From: Microvirga lupini
GTDB lineage: Bacteria; Pseudomonadota; Alphaproteobacteria; Rhizobiales; Beijerinckiaceae
Assembly (NCBI RefSeq): GCF_014191055.1
Contig: NZ_JACHWB010000001.1
Location: 897,875-961,874 of the forward strand
Reading direction: 5' to 3'
DNA length: 64,000 nucleotides
Of the stretch, positions 26,152-32,626 are shown in pieces. How positions within the stretch are numbered: position 1 is the first letter of the stretch; every line of letters begins with the position of its first letter. A program made the position numbers and the translations under genes. The notes below the pieces were generated by a model. That model searched no databases. It was not told the DNA's origin and saw only the letters and a program-made list of their open reading frames with translations.

Positions 26152-26390
26152 GACTGGTGCTTCTCCGGCTTGCGCTCGTCCAGCCGATTGATGATCTCGA
26201 TGAACCGGTCCGGGACCGGCTGCTCGCCGAGCGCCAGCGTCTCGTAGAACTGGCGCAGCCGCTGGCCGATCTGGGCCTGCACCGAGCGGCTGAGCGCCGG
26301 GGATGATCCGTGAAGGCCAGGGACGGTTTCTGTGTCTTCGTCACGCATGATGTGTGGATTCTTCTTCTGCATCGGGGTGTCCTGGACCAT
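26148..26390 (-). CDS. nepR: anti-sigma factor NepR
   Basis: Small anti-sigma factor of EcfG, 80 residues as drawn. The conserved NepR core is I-G-Q-R-L-R-Q-F-Y-E and V-P-D-R-F-I-E-I-I-N-R-L (about residues 41-70). The start may instead be the ATG at 26372, which has AGGA at better spacing. It is coupled to ecfG by ATGA. A perfect GGAAC-N16-CGTT promoter 62 bases upstream of 26390 implies feedback control by EcfG itself. Confidence 0.92.
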   Translation of the reverse strand: MVQDTPMQKKNPHIMRDEDTETVPGLHGSSPALSRSVQAQIGQRLRQFYETLALGEQPVPDRFIEIINRLDERKPEKHQS

Positions 26391-26451
26391 CGTGGACTAG
26401 CGACTCCCGCCGGGGACGCACTCGAAGGCGGCACCCAATCGCCGAGGAGGT

Positions 26452-26476
26452 AACGTCAGGCATTTGTGATCGTTCC
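26452..26476 (-). promoter_or_regulatory. EcfG promoter of nepR-ecfG (autoregulation)
   Basis: GGAAC at 26476-26472, a 16-base spacer, CGTT at 26455-26452, all on the minus strand. It is a perfect consensus match in the expected place. Confidence 0.82.
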
Positions 26477-26536
26477 GCCCTGGAACCTACCCCTTCGGTG
26501 CTCATCCACAGCAAAACCCTTGGCCCCCGAAACAGG

Positions 26537-26561
26537 GGAACCTTTCTTGAACGGCCAAGTT
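26537..26561 (+). promoter_or_regulatory. possible EcfG promoter of the DUF3309 gene (one mismatch)
   Basis: GGAAC-N16-AGTT, 55 bases before the DUF3309 start. Confidence 0.35.
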
Positions 26562-26615
26562 TCCCGCTTGAAGCGTGGCAACGACACGTCCCGCGGTCAT
26601 CAAGGAGTTTTTCTC

Positions 26616-26774
26616 ATGGGTATCAGCACCATCCTGCTCATTCTGGTCATCCTGCTGCTCATCGGCGCCGTGCCGGCCTGGCCGCACAGCCGCAGCTGGG
26701 GCTACGGCCCGAGCGGCCTGCTCGGCATCGTCCTCGTGATCCTCATCATCCTGCTGCTGATGGGACGGCTCTGA
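26616..26774 (+). CDS. DUF3309 small membrane protein
   Basis: A 52-residue hydrophobic protein with two membrane helices (about residues 4-18 and 34-50) joined by a short PAWPHSRSWGYGPSG loop, the DUF3309 signature. AAGGAG lies 8 bases before the ATG at 26616. It is divergent from nepR-ecfG, in the place phyR often takes in related genomes. Its function is unknown, and stress induction is possible. Confidence 0.88.
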   Translation: MGISTILLILVILLLIGAVPAWPHSRSWGYGPSGLLGIVLVILIILLLMGRL

Positions 26775-26804
26775 CGGGGCTTTTCGGATCACAGCAGAGC
26801 GGAC

Positions 26805-26832
26805 AAGGGCGGCCCTGGGGCCGCCCTTTCTC
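26805..26832. terminator. rho-independent terminator after DUF3309
   Basis: Near-continuous stem AAGGGCGGCCC / GGGCCGCCCTT followed by TTTCTCTT. It also lies in the 3' region of the minus-strand Cys-rich gene. Confidence 0.85.
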
Positions 26833-26916
26833 TTTGGCGCGCCGGCACCCTGCGGGCGCGGCGCCGCCTAAGACCGGCAGGCCATCCGCGCCGGATCCAT
26901 GCGCCACGGCTCCGGG

Positions 26917-27189
26917 TCACATCGACCCGTGGGGTGGCTTCGCCTTGGCCCTGCGGCGCTGCGCGGTCCAATAGGCCCGGTAATCGTCCAGCTCGTAGCG
27001 GATTGCATCGGCGAAAAGGTTGCGCTGCTGCAGGAAGCAGGGCGGGCCGAACCCGCCCTGGCAGCTCTCGTGCCACCGGCAGGTGCGCCGGCGGCAGATC
27101 TTGTACGCCATGAACAGGTCGGACAGGCGCTGAAGCGTGTCGTCGAAGTCGGGCATGATGCAGAGGGGAACGTCGTCGTCCTGGATCAT
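26917..27189 (-). CDS. small Cys-rich hypothetical protein behind an SOS promoter
   Basis: A 90-residue protein. The ATG at 27189 gives M-I-Q-D-D-D-V-P-L-C; the frame can be extended to 27411 but that part reads as non-coding. The centre has C-R-R-R-T-C-R-W-H-E-S-C, then G-P-P-C, a Cys/His cluster that could bind zinc, followed by a helix and a basic tail. No named family is recognised. About 300 bases upstream is a consensus promoter with a perfect LexA box. Confidence 0.7.
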   Translation of the reverse strand: MIQDDDVPLCIMPDFDDTLQRLSDLFMAYKICRRRTCRWHESCQGGFGPPCFLQQRNLFADAIRYELDDYRAYWTAQRRRAKAKPPHGSM

Positions 27190-27500
27190 GATGAATCTCT
27201 TGAGGCAATGGGGATGGAAAGGAATGAATGAAAAGGGCACGGGCTCTCGGTCCCGGGGCCGGCGAAGGCCCCGGGAGGGGAGACAATCGAGGGTGGCGTG
27301 TCGTGCAGCCCGGCTCGATGCTATTTGGTGAAGGTGAGAGCCGAACTGCTCGTCACGCGCGGTTTGTTTCAGCGGACCTGGAGACATGCCAGATCGGCCA
27401 CCTGCGATCACCGGCTTGCGAGGCCTGCGGCAGGACCGCTCCTTGCCCCACTCTTGCGACGCCTCGCGAGCGCGCCCCTCGTCGGGCGAGGATGTTTTTA
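27190..27500 (-). other. long leader between the SOS promoter and the Cys-rich gene
   Basis: About 300 bases transcribed toward the Cys-rich gene if the SOS promoter is used. No convincing gene lies here. A perfect 9-bp hairpin CCCGGGGCC / GGCCCCGGG (27252-27260 with 27267-27275) lies in it. It could attenuate transcription or be the 3' end of a short RNA. Confidence 0.4.
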
Positions 27501-27529
27501 GATATAGCCGAGCTTAGGCATATTGTCAA
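27501..27529 (-). promoter_or_regulatory. consensus sigma-70 promoter reading toward the Cys-rich gene
   Basis: Minus strand TTGACA (27529-27524), a 17-base spacer, then TATATC (27506-27501). The -35 is perfect and touches the LexA box at 27530-27544. Confidence 0.75.
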
Positions 27530-27544
27530 GAACAAAGTGAGAAC
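27530..27544 (-). promoter_or_regulatory. LexA SOS box abutting the promoter
   Basis: Minus strand GTTC-N7-GTTC (GTTCTCACTTTGTTC) ending exactly where TTGACA begins. Bound LexA would block RNA polymerase. Confidence 0.85.
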
Positions 27545-27555
27545 ATTGAGAGCGC

Positions 27556-27602
27556 CCTCACCGAGTCATGGCCGGGCTCGTCCTGGCCATCCACGTCTGA
27601 AG
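27556..27602. repeat. short palindromic intergenic repeat
   Basis: A copy of the ATGGCCGGG..CCGGCCAT..CACGT type also found at 30697-30731 and 45625-45704. Bases 27603-27731 hold no supported gene. Confidence 0.6.
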
Positions 27603-27731
27603 AACCACCGCGCATCGAAGACGTGGATCCTCGAAACAAATCGGGGGTGACAACGAAGGTGTCAGAGTCAGAAGCACCACAACCGGTTGATGTGGGCGTC
27701 AAGCCCAGACTTTCCACACTGTACGCTGGGA

Positions 27732-29360
27732 CTACCGAAGTCTTGTGTTCTTCCAGTCTCCTTGGCTGGCTTTCTTTACAACTGCTCGCTTTTTAGATGA
27801 GGCTTTGCCCGTAGGAACGGCAATGGGCTCCTTTGGAGTTACTTGGCCAACTAGAGGGCCAAGAGCTACAAGCTCAACATCCATGTATGAGCCTGTTACA
27901 ATTTCTAGCATCGGTTTCTCATCGCCGCCGAGCCACCGTTTAGCCGTGCCGTCAGGGTTCTTTCTTTTACCTTTCTGGAAGATGTCCCTGTATCGAAATG
28001 GGGATATGCCTAAAAAGGGTACAAAGGATACGCGGGTTGCACTCTCATTCTCGATTTCAATCTCGTTCTCATGAAGGTCTTTTGCCTTACTTTTAGGGTA
28101 GGGCTCCATATAAACTACTCTCTCAATGCCTGCTGCTAGAATGTGCTTGGTGCAGTTATGGCAAGGAAAGGTGGTGCAATAGAGTGTTGCGCCTTTTACA
28201 CTACGTCCGATGCGAGCGGCATCACATATGGCGCACATCTCAGCATGCACTACTCGACCATACTCGGTGAGGTCCATCGCAATGGCTCCAACTAATGGAC
28301 CATCCGCATCTTCACCTTTGTCCGCCTTACGACTTAGTGCATCTACCATGTCAGCAGGGCCGCCAAGATTGATGGCCTTTTCAGAGAGAAGTTCAGCTTT
28401 CGACAAGCGTTCAAAAAGATCTCTTAAAAGCTCCTTTTTGAGTATTTCATTAGGATCATGACCAAGTCTCACGTCTCGAAAGTCAGGCTGTTCCAGATCC
28501 CAATACGTTCCTCCAAATGCCTTAGGAACCTCATTGCACCCTTGAGTGATCAACTCTCCATCTTTGCTAAAGATTGCTGCTCCAACTTGGCGTGATAAGT
28601 CTGAGGAACGGAGAGAAGCAGACTTGGCCGCGTACATACCGTACTCGTTTTTTGATGGAGCTATATCTGTCCGACCAAAGAAGGCTTGAATGAACCTTTC
28701 GAGCTTCTCATCCATCTCTTGTTTGCTTATGCCATCAATAAATACGTCAGCTAAATGAAACGTCTCCCGTAGCTGCTGGCCATATTTCTCTCCCTGTTCA
28801 CTCGCATCTTTATCAATCAACTCATCTGCCAAGAAAGAGATGTTTGGCTCGCTAGTGAGTGTTGAAAGGCTTCTCTTTAGTTTTGCCTCTATCAGCTTCT
28901 TCCTCTGTTCCGCAGAACCATATGCAGACACGAGGACGAATTGACGCCCGTATACTCTGCGGAGGAGGGCCACTTCGTCAGGCCGCTTGAGTTGCCGAAC
29001 TATATAAGCAACCTTTTCCGGTATCTTGTTCGGCTGGCCGGTAATTTCGCGTCGGCGGGATGCAATGGCCCGGATTGCTATTCGCGCAAGAGTCGAGGCG
29101 TCTTGATACCTCTCACACAGAGCATTCGCGTATTTGATTTTGTGCATGACCTCGGAGTGAAAGTCTCGTTCCTTCGGGTCTGAAACATCAGTGGCGAAGA
29201 CCTTCATCTCTGTCGTCAGCTTTATGACTTCGGATTGGTATCTGACCACGCGCAGTGCACTACTCAGGCTATCGGTGATTGCGTCAACATCCACTCCAAT
29301 TGGTCCAGCGATGCCAAAAACCAGTTCTGGAAAATCCCAGGGTTTGAGTGGATCAACCAT
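27732..29360 (-). CDS. AvcD/DCD-type anti-phage deoxycytidine nucleotide deaminase
   Basis: Predicted two-domain defence enzyme, 542 residues. The ATG at 29360 is chosen because it places the degenerate P-loop F-G-I-A-G-P-I-G-V-D at residues 15-24, as in AvcD; longer starts at 29411 (ATG) and 29435 (TTG) exist. The N-terminal kinase-like NTPase region runs to about 240. The C-terminal cytidine/deoxycytidylate deaminase fold has H372-A-E374 and P-C400-H-N-C403, a complete zinc site with catalytic Glu. Known relatives deplete dCTP/dCMP during phage infection. Base composition and codon use are visibly more AT-rich than the neighbours, which suggests transfer. Confidence 0.85.
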   Translation of the reverse strand: MVDPLKPWDFPELVFGIAGPIGVDVDAITDSLSSALRVVRYQSEVIKLTTEMKVFATDVSDPKERDFHSEVMHKIKYANALCERYQDASTLARIAIRAIASRRREITGQPNKIPEKVAYIVRQLKRPDEVALLRRVYGRQFVLVSAYGSAEQRKKLIEAKLKRSLSTLTSEPNISFLADELIDKDASEQGEKYGQQLRETFHLADVFIDGISKQEMDEKLERFIQAFFGRTDIAPSKNEYGMYAAKSASLRSSDLSRQVGAAIFSKDGELITQGCNEVPKAFGGTYWDLEQPDFRDVRLGHDPNEILKKELLRDLFERLSKAELLSEKAINLGGPADMVDALSRKADKGEDADGPLVGAIAMDLTEYGRVVHAEMCAICDAARIGRSVKGATLYCTTFPCHNCTKHILAAGIERVVYMEPYPKSKAKDLHENEIEIENESATRVSFVPFLGISPFRYRDIFQKGKRKNPDGTAKRWLGGDEKPMLEIVTGSYMDVELVALGPLVGQVTPKEPIAVPTGKASSKKRAVVKKASQGDWKNTRLR

Positions 29361-29459
29361 CAGCCCATCTACTCCTAAAGTGTTGCACGCATACACTAGC
29401 CCCGGAACCATCCCGGACTTAACGTGTTGGAACAATGATTCATTGGACGGGGACGAGCC
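29361..29459 (-). promoter_or_regulatory. AT-rich leader of the deaminase gene, possible AvcI-like RNA region
   Basis: In known AvcID systems an inhibitory RNA is encoded just 5' of avcD. Here the region upstream of the deaminase start (29361 to about 29760, minus strand) is AT-rich. AGGAG lies 11 bases before the start. I cannot identify an RNA by eye. Confidence 0.25.
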
Positions 29460-29663
29460 ATGGCTGATGAGCGCAAGGACTGGGCGCCAGAGATTGCACT
29501 CATAGTTGAAGCTTCAGTTCGTATGGCGGAGCGTTTCAATTGCCACTTTGTCCCAGATTTAAGAAAAATTGAGAGTTTCCCAACCGATGACCGGGTGCTC
29601 TCAAACTTTGTCCCGCTGGAATTTCTTTCCTCTCAGAAAGAGACTCGGATTGAGGACAAATAA
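29460..29663 (+). CDS. small hypothetical protein divergent from the deaminase gene
   Basis: A 67-codon frame from ATG 29460, with protein-like composition: helix W-A-P-E-I-A-L-I-V-E-A-S-V-R-M-A-E-R-F, then F-V-P-D-L-R-K-I and a charged tail. It shares the AT-rich composition of the deaminase gene, so it belongs to the same island. The ribosome site is weak. It matches no family I know and may be a partner protein or a chance frame over a regulatory RNA. Confidence 0.4.
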   Translation: MADERKDWAPEIALIVEASVRMAERFNCHFVPDLRKIESFPTDDRVLSNFVPLEFLSSQKETRIEDK

Positions 29664-29767
29664 TAACTAGAAATTGAAGCAGCGGTATATCATTCGTTGG
29701 TCTATACCCGCACTCCAAGTATCCAATAATTACCTGTTGATTCTCCCCATCGCGCGGAGAACCCTTC

Positions 29768-30535
29768 ATGCCCTTGTCCATCCAGGCCGGCCTGTGGGGC
29801 CTGCTCAGCGGGTCGGCCCTCGTGCTGGGGGCGCTCCTCGGGTATTTCTTAAAACTGCCGCAGCGGGTGATCGCGGGCGTGATGGCGTTCGGGGCCGGGG
29901 TCCTGATCTCGGCGCTCTCCTTCGACCTCATGGACGAGGCCTATCGCCAGGGCGGCATCGGCTCCACGTCGCTGGGGTTTCTCGCGGGGGCGGCGGTCTA
30001 CACGGCGGCGAACATCCTCGTGTCGCGCCGGGGCGCCCACCACCGCAAGCGCTCAGGGTTCGCGGAGGATTCCCGGCAGGCCGGGTGCGACGAGGCGGGG
30101 AGCGGATTGGCCATCGCGCTCGGGGCGCTCCTCGACGGCATTCCGGAATCCATCGTAATCGGCGTGAGCCTGCTGGAGGGCACGGGCGTCAGCCTCGTGG
30201 CCGTGGCGGCGGTGTTTCTCTCCAACCTGCCGGAGGGGCTCTCCAGCGCGGCCGGCATGCGCCGGGCCGGGCGCTCCAAGGCGTATATCTTCGGCATCTG
30301 GGGCGGCATCGCGGCGGCCTCGGGCGTGGCGGCGCTCATCGGCTACGGGGCCTTCGCGGAGGCCGGCCCCGCAACCATCGCGTTCGTGACCGCCGTGGCG
30401 GCAGGCGCCATCCTGGCCATGCTGGCCGACACGATGGTGCCGGAAGCCTTCGAGACCGCCCACGAATATGCCGGCCTCATCACCGTCGCGGGTTTCCTGG
30501 CGGCGTTCACGCTGTCACGGGTGGTGGGGGCGTAG
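29768..30535 (+). CDS. ZIP-family metal transporter
   Basis: A 255-residue inner-membrane protein with about eight hydrophobic segments. The ZIP signatures are in helices 4 and 5: L-D-G-I-P-E-S-I-V-I-G and N-L-P-E-G-L-S-S-A. His residues are few in the loop after helix 3 (RRGAHHRKRS). Zn or other divalent-metal transport is expected; selectivity is unknown. GC-rich codon use returns here, marking the right edge of the AT-rich island. Confidence 0.85.
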   Translation: MPLSIQAGLWGLLSGSALVLGALLGYFLKLPQRVIAGVMAFGAGVLISALSFDLMDEAYRQGGIGSTSLGFLAGAAVYTAANILVSRRGAHHRKRSGFAEDSRQAGCDEAGSGLAIALGALLDGIPESIVIGVSLLEGTGVSLVAVAAVFLSNLPEGLSSAAGMRRAGRSKAYIFGIWGGIAAASGVAALIGYGAFAEAGPATIAFVTAVAAGAILAMLADTMVPEAFETAHEYAGLITVAGFLAAFTLSRVVGA

Positions 30536-30570
30536 GGGAGGGGCCGTTCTCCCCGACCTGTCACCCTGTC

Positions 30571-30674
30571 ACCTCATCCTGAGGAGCAGCCGTGAGGCTG
30601 CGTCTCGAAGGAGCGTCCAGAGAGCACTGGAGCCTCCTTCGAGACGGTCACTGACGTGACCTCCTCAGGATGAG
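30571..30674. repeat. long inverted intergenic repeat
   Basis: ACCTCATCCTGAGGA is matched by TCCTCAGGATGAGGT about 90 bases later, with TCTCGAAGGA/TCCTTCGAGA inside. This is a palindromic element typical of intergenic spacers in this order. Confidence 0.75.
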
Positions 30675-30696
30675 GTTGCATCAGTTGAGAGCGAAG

Positions 30697-30731
30697 ACGT
30701 GGATGGCCGGCACGAGGCCGGCCATGACGCG
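30697..30731. repeat. short palindromic intergenic repeat
   Basis: ACGTGGATGGCCGGCACGAG followed by GCCGGCCATGACG. Same family as the elements at 27556 and 45625. Confidence 0.6.
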
Positions 30732-30739
30732 GTGCGGGT

Positions 30740-31288
30740 TCAGCCCGGGATCCGCCGCTCGTAGTCGGGCCGCAGGCGGGCGATCTGGTCCCAGAAGGGC
30801 TCGGCCGGTTCCTGGCCGGCCATGCGGGCCGCCAGGATGTCGAGATGGGTGTGCCAGCCGGAGCTGACGCTGAGCAGGGTCGAGCGCTCGGGCACCCGGT
30901 GGTGGGTGACGGTGAGTAGGGCCTTGCTGCCGATGGGCTCGAGCGTGAAGGTGACGCCGCCCGTGGAGCCCCAGGTGATGGCGAGCTTCTTCGGCGGGTC
31001 GAGCTCGGTGATCCGGCATTCCAGCCGGTGCTCCTCGGCCGTGCCCGCCGGGCGGGCGCCGGGCGGGGAGGTGAGCTCGTCGTTGCGCCAGACGAACTCG
31101 AAGGGCGCGCCGACCGCGAGCGCCATCTCGCCCGCGGCCAGCCATTGGCGGCGCAACTCGCTCTGGGTCAGGTAATCCCACACCCGCTCGACCGGGCCGG
31201 GCAGCAGGCGCTGGATGGTCAGCGTGTCGGGTCCGGTCATGACGCCATAGGCATCGGGGGCCAGGGTGGTGGGCGAGAGGTCATTCAT
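30740..31288 (-). CDS. SRPBCC (AHSA1/START-like) family protein
   Basis: A 182-residue hydrophobic-pocket protein. AHSA1-type motifs are ERVWDYLTQSELRRQWL near residues 34-50, F-E-F-V-W-R, and the C-terminal WHTHLDIL helix. Its start lies inside the end of the ArsR gene (8-base overlap). ArsR-SRPBCC pairs are common in rhizobia; the ligand is unknown. Confidence 0.88.
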   Translation of the reverse strand: MNDLSPTTLAPDAYGVMTGPDTLTIQRLLPGPVERVWDYLTQSELRRQWLAAGEMALAVGAPFEFVWRNDELTSPPGARPAGTAEEHRLECRITELDPPKKLAITWGSTGGVTFTLEPIGSKALLTVTHHRVPERSTLLSVSSGWHTHLDILAARMAGQEPAEPFWDQIARLRPDYERRIPG

Positions 31289-31661
31289 GGCTGTCTCCTT
31301 CTGGGTTTTGTGCGGGCTTGGTGGCATTGCGGGCATCCTCCTCGCGAAGGAGCCGGTCGAGGGCATCCAGACGATCGGTCCAGAAGCGTTCGTAAGCGGC
31401 GAGCCATTCGTGGGCGCTCGCCAGCGGGCCGGGATCGAGGCGGCAGACATGGGTCCGGCCGCGCACCTCGCGCCGGATCATCCCGGCATTCTCCAGCACC
31501 TTGATGTGCTTCGAGGCCGCCGCCAGCGAGATCGCGAAGGGCTCGGCGAGCTGACTCACGGTGCGCTCGCCATGGGCGAGGTCGCGCAGCATGTGCCGCC
31601 GGGTGGCATCGCCGAGGGCGTGGAAGACATTGTCGAGCGGGGATGTATGTAATTCAACCAT
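31281..31661 (-). CDS. ArsR-family transcriptional regulator
   Basis: A 126-residue winged-helix repressor. The HTH reads TVSQLAEPFAISLAAASKHIKVLENAGMI (about residues 34-62). There are no metal-binding Cys pairs, so it is probably of the non-metal, SRPBCC-linked type. The ATG at 31661 lies inside a perfect palindrome, and a second matching palindrome lies 40 bases upstream. Self-repression is therefore likely. Confidence 0.9.
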   Translation of the reverse strand: MVELHTSPLDNVFHALGDATRRHMLRDLAHGERTVSQLAEPFAISLAAASKHIKVLENAGMIRREVRGRTHVCRLDPGPLASAHEWLAAYERFWTDRLDALDRLLREEDARNATKPAQNPEGDSHE

Positions 31662-31671
31662 GTGGTTGAAT
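31652..31671. promoter_or_regulatory. ArsR operator 1, overlapping the start codon
   Basis: ATTCAACCA-TG-TGGTTGAAT, perfect 9-base arms. It covers the ATG of the ArsR gene. Confidence 0.7.
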
Positions 31672-31693
31672 ATGCATGAGGCGGCGGGGATTG

Positions 31694-31709
31694 TCAACCG
31701 GTCGGTTGA
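31694..31709. promoter_or_regulatory. ArsR operator 2
   Basis: TCAACCG-GT-CGGTTGA, perfect 7-base arms with the same core as operator 1. The two centres are 40 bases apart, about four helical turns. Confidence 0.65.
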
Positions 31710-31789
31710 ATGATTGTGCGGGGTGGCGCCACAAAGATGGCACGGGCTTCATCCATCATGATGCTTGAGGCGGAAGCCGGAGCGCCGGG

Positions 31790-32074
31790 ATGGTCAGAGG
31801 GCTGGTCTGGTTCATGCTGTTCGGGGCGGCGTCCCTGGCGTTCTACCGCGTGAACGACCGGATCGTGTGGGACATCTGCCGGCGCGAGCGGCGGCCCTAT
31901 CCTCAGGCCTGGACCTTCTCGCCCTACTGGCAATGGCGCACGATCGTCGGCGGCTGGTACACGGATGCCCGGCAGGCCGGCCTGCTCATCCCCAAGGCCG
32001 CCGCCACCGCGGCCATTCTGATGGCCGGCATCGGCCCGGTGGTCACGGGCGTGTTCGAGCGGATGCCGGGATAA
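31790..32074 (+). CDS. small membrane-associated hypothetical protein
   Basis: A 94-residue protein. The N-terminal hydrophobic stretch (GLVWFMLFGAASLAFY) and a second near residues 66-85 (KAAATAAILMAGIGPVVTGVF) suggest two membrane passes. Between them is a region rich in Trp, Tyr and Arg. The family is not recognised. Confidence 0.6.
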   Translation: MVRGLVWFMLFGAASLAFYRVNDRIVWDICRRERRPYPQAWTFSPYWQWRTIVGGWYTDARQAGLLIPKAAATAAILMAGIGPVVTGVFERMPG

Positions 32075-32215
32075 GGGTCAGAGCGCCCGTGCCGTTCACC
32101 ATGCCGCAAAGGTCCGGGGTCTTTGCCTGTCGACAAGCCTGGTGCTGCATTGACGGACGAGGGGCGGACTGATGTCTGGCGAGATCGTTCTCAACGAACG
32201 CCAATCGGGGGCATC

Positions 32216-32605
32216 ATGAAGAAACTCATCATCCTTGCAGCCATGGGGCTTGCGGCATCGGGCACCACCGCGCTCGCGCAGGCGAAGTTCGGCGCCAACC
32301 TGCGCTGGTGCGGCAGCTCGCCGGAATTCAAGCTCTCCGGCGTGCCGAAGGGCACCGCGACACTCGACTTCAACATGGTCGATCTTGACGTGCCGGGCTA
32401 TCGCCATGGCGGCGCCAAGGTGCCGTATCAGGCGGGCCGGAACACCATCGACTGCAGCGCCGTTTCGGCCGCAGCGCTCGGCGGCTATAACGGCCCGAGC
32501 CCGCCGGCCGGCCAGGTGCACACCTATCAATGGACCATCAAGGCCCTAGACGCGAATGGCGGCGTCATCGGGCAGGCCGTCACTCAGCGCAGGTTTCCGG
32601 AATAA
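32216..32605 (+). CDS. YbhB/YbcL-type PEBP-like secreted protein
   Basis: A 129-residue protein with a signal peptide (MKKLIILAAMGLAASGTTALAQA) from the ATG at 32216. The mature part has the PEBP-family features C-G-S-S-P-E-F-K-L near the start and G-P-S-P-P-A-G-Q-V-H-T-Y-Q-W. It is shorter than typical members. Ligand unknown; periplasmic location expected. Confidence 0.8.
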   Translation: MKKLIILAAMGLAASGTTALAQAKFGANLRWCGSSPEFKLSGVPKGTATLDFNMVDLDVPGYRHGGAKVPYQAGRNTIDCSAVSAAALGGYNGPSPPAGQVHTYQWTIKALDANGGVIGQAVTQRRFPE

Positions 32606-32626
32606 ACGCTCCGGCGAAGGGGCGGC

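Noticed and set aside
29536..29931. A 131-codon minus-strand frame across the island edge
   Set aside because: It runs over both the AT-rich spacer and the antisense of the ZIP gene, with no protein-like core.
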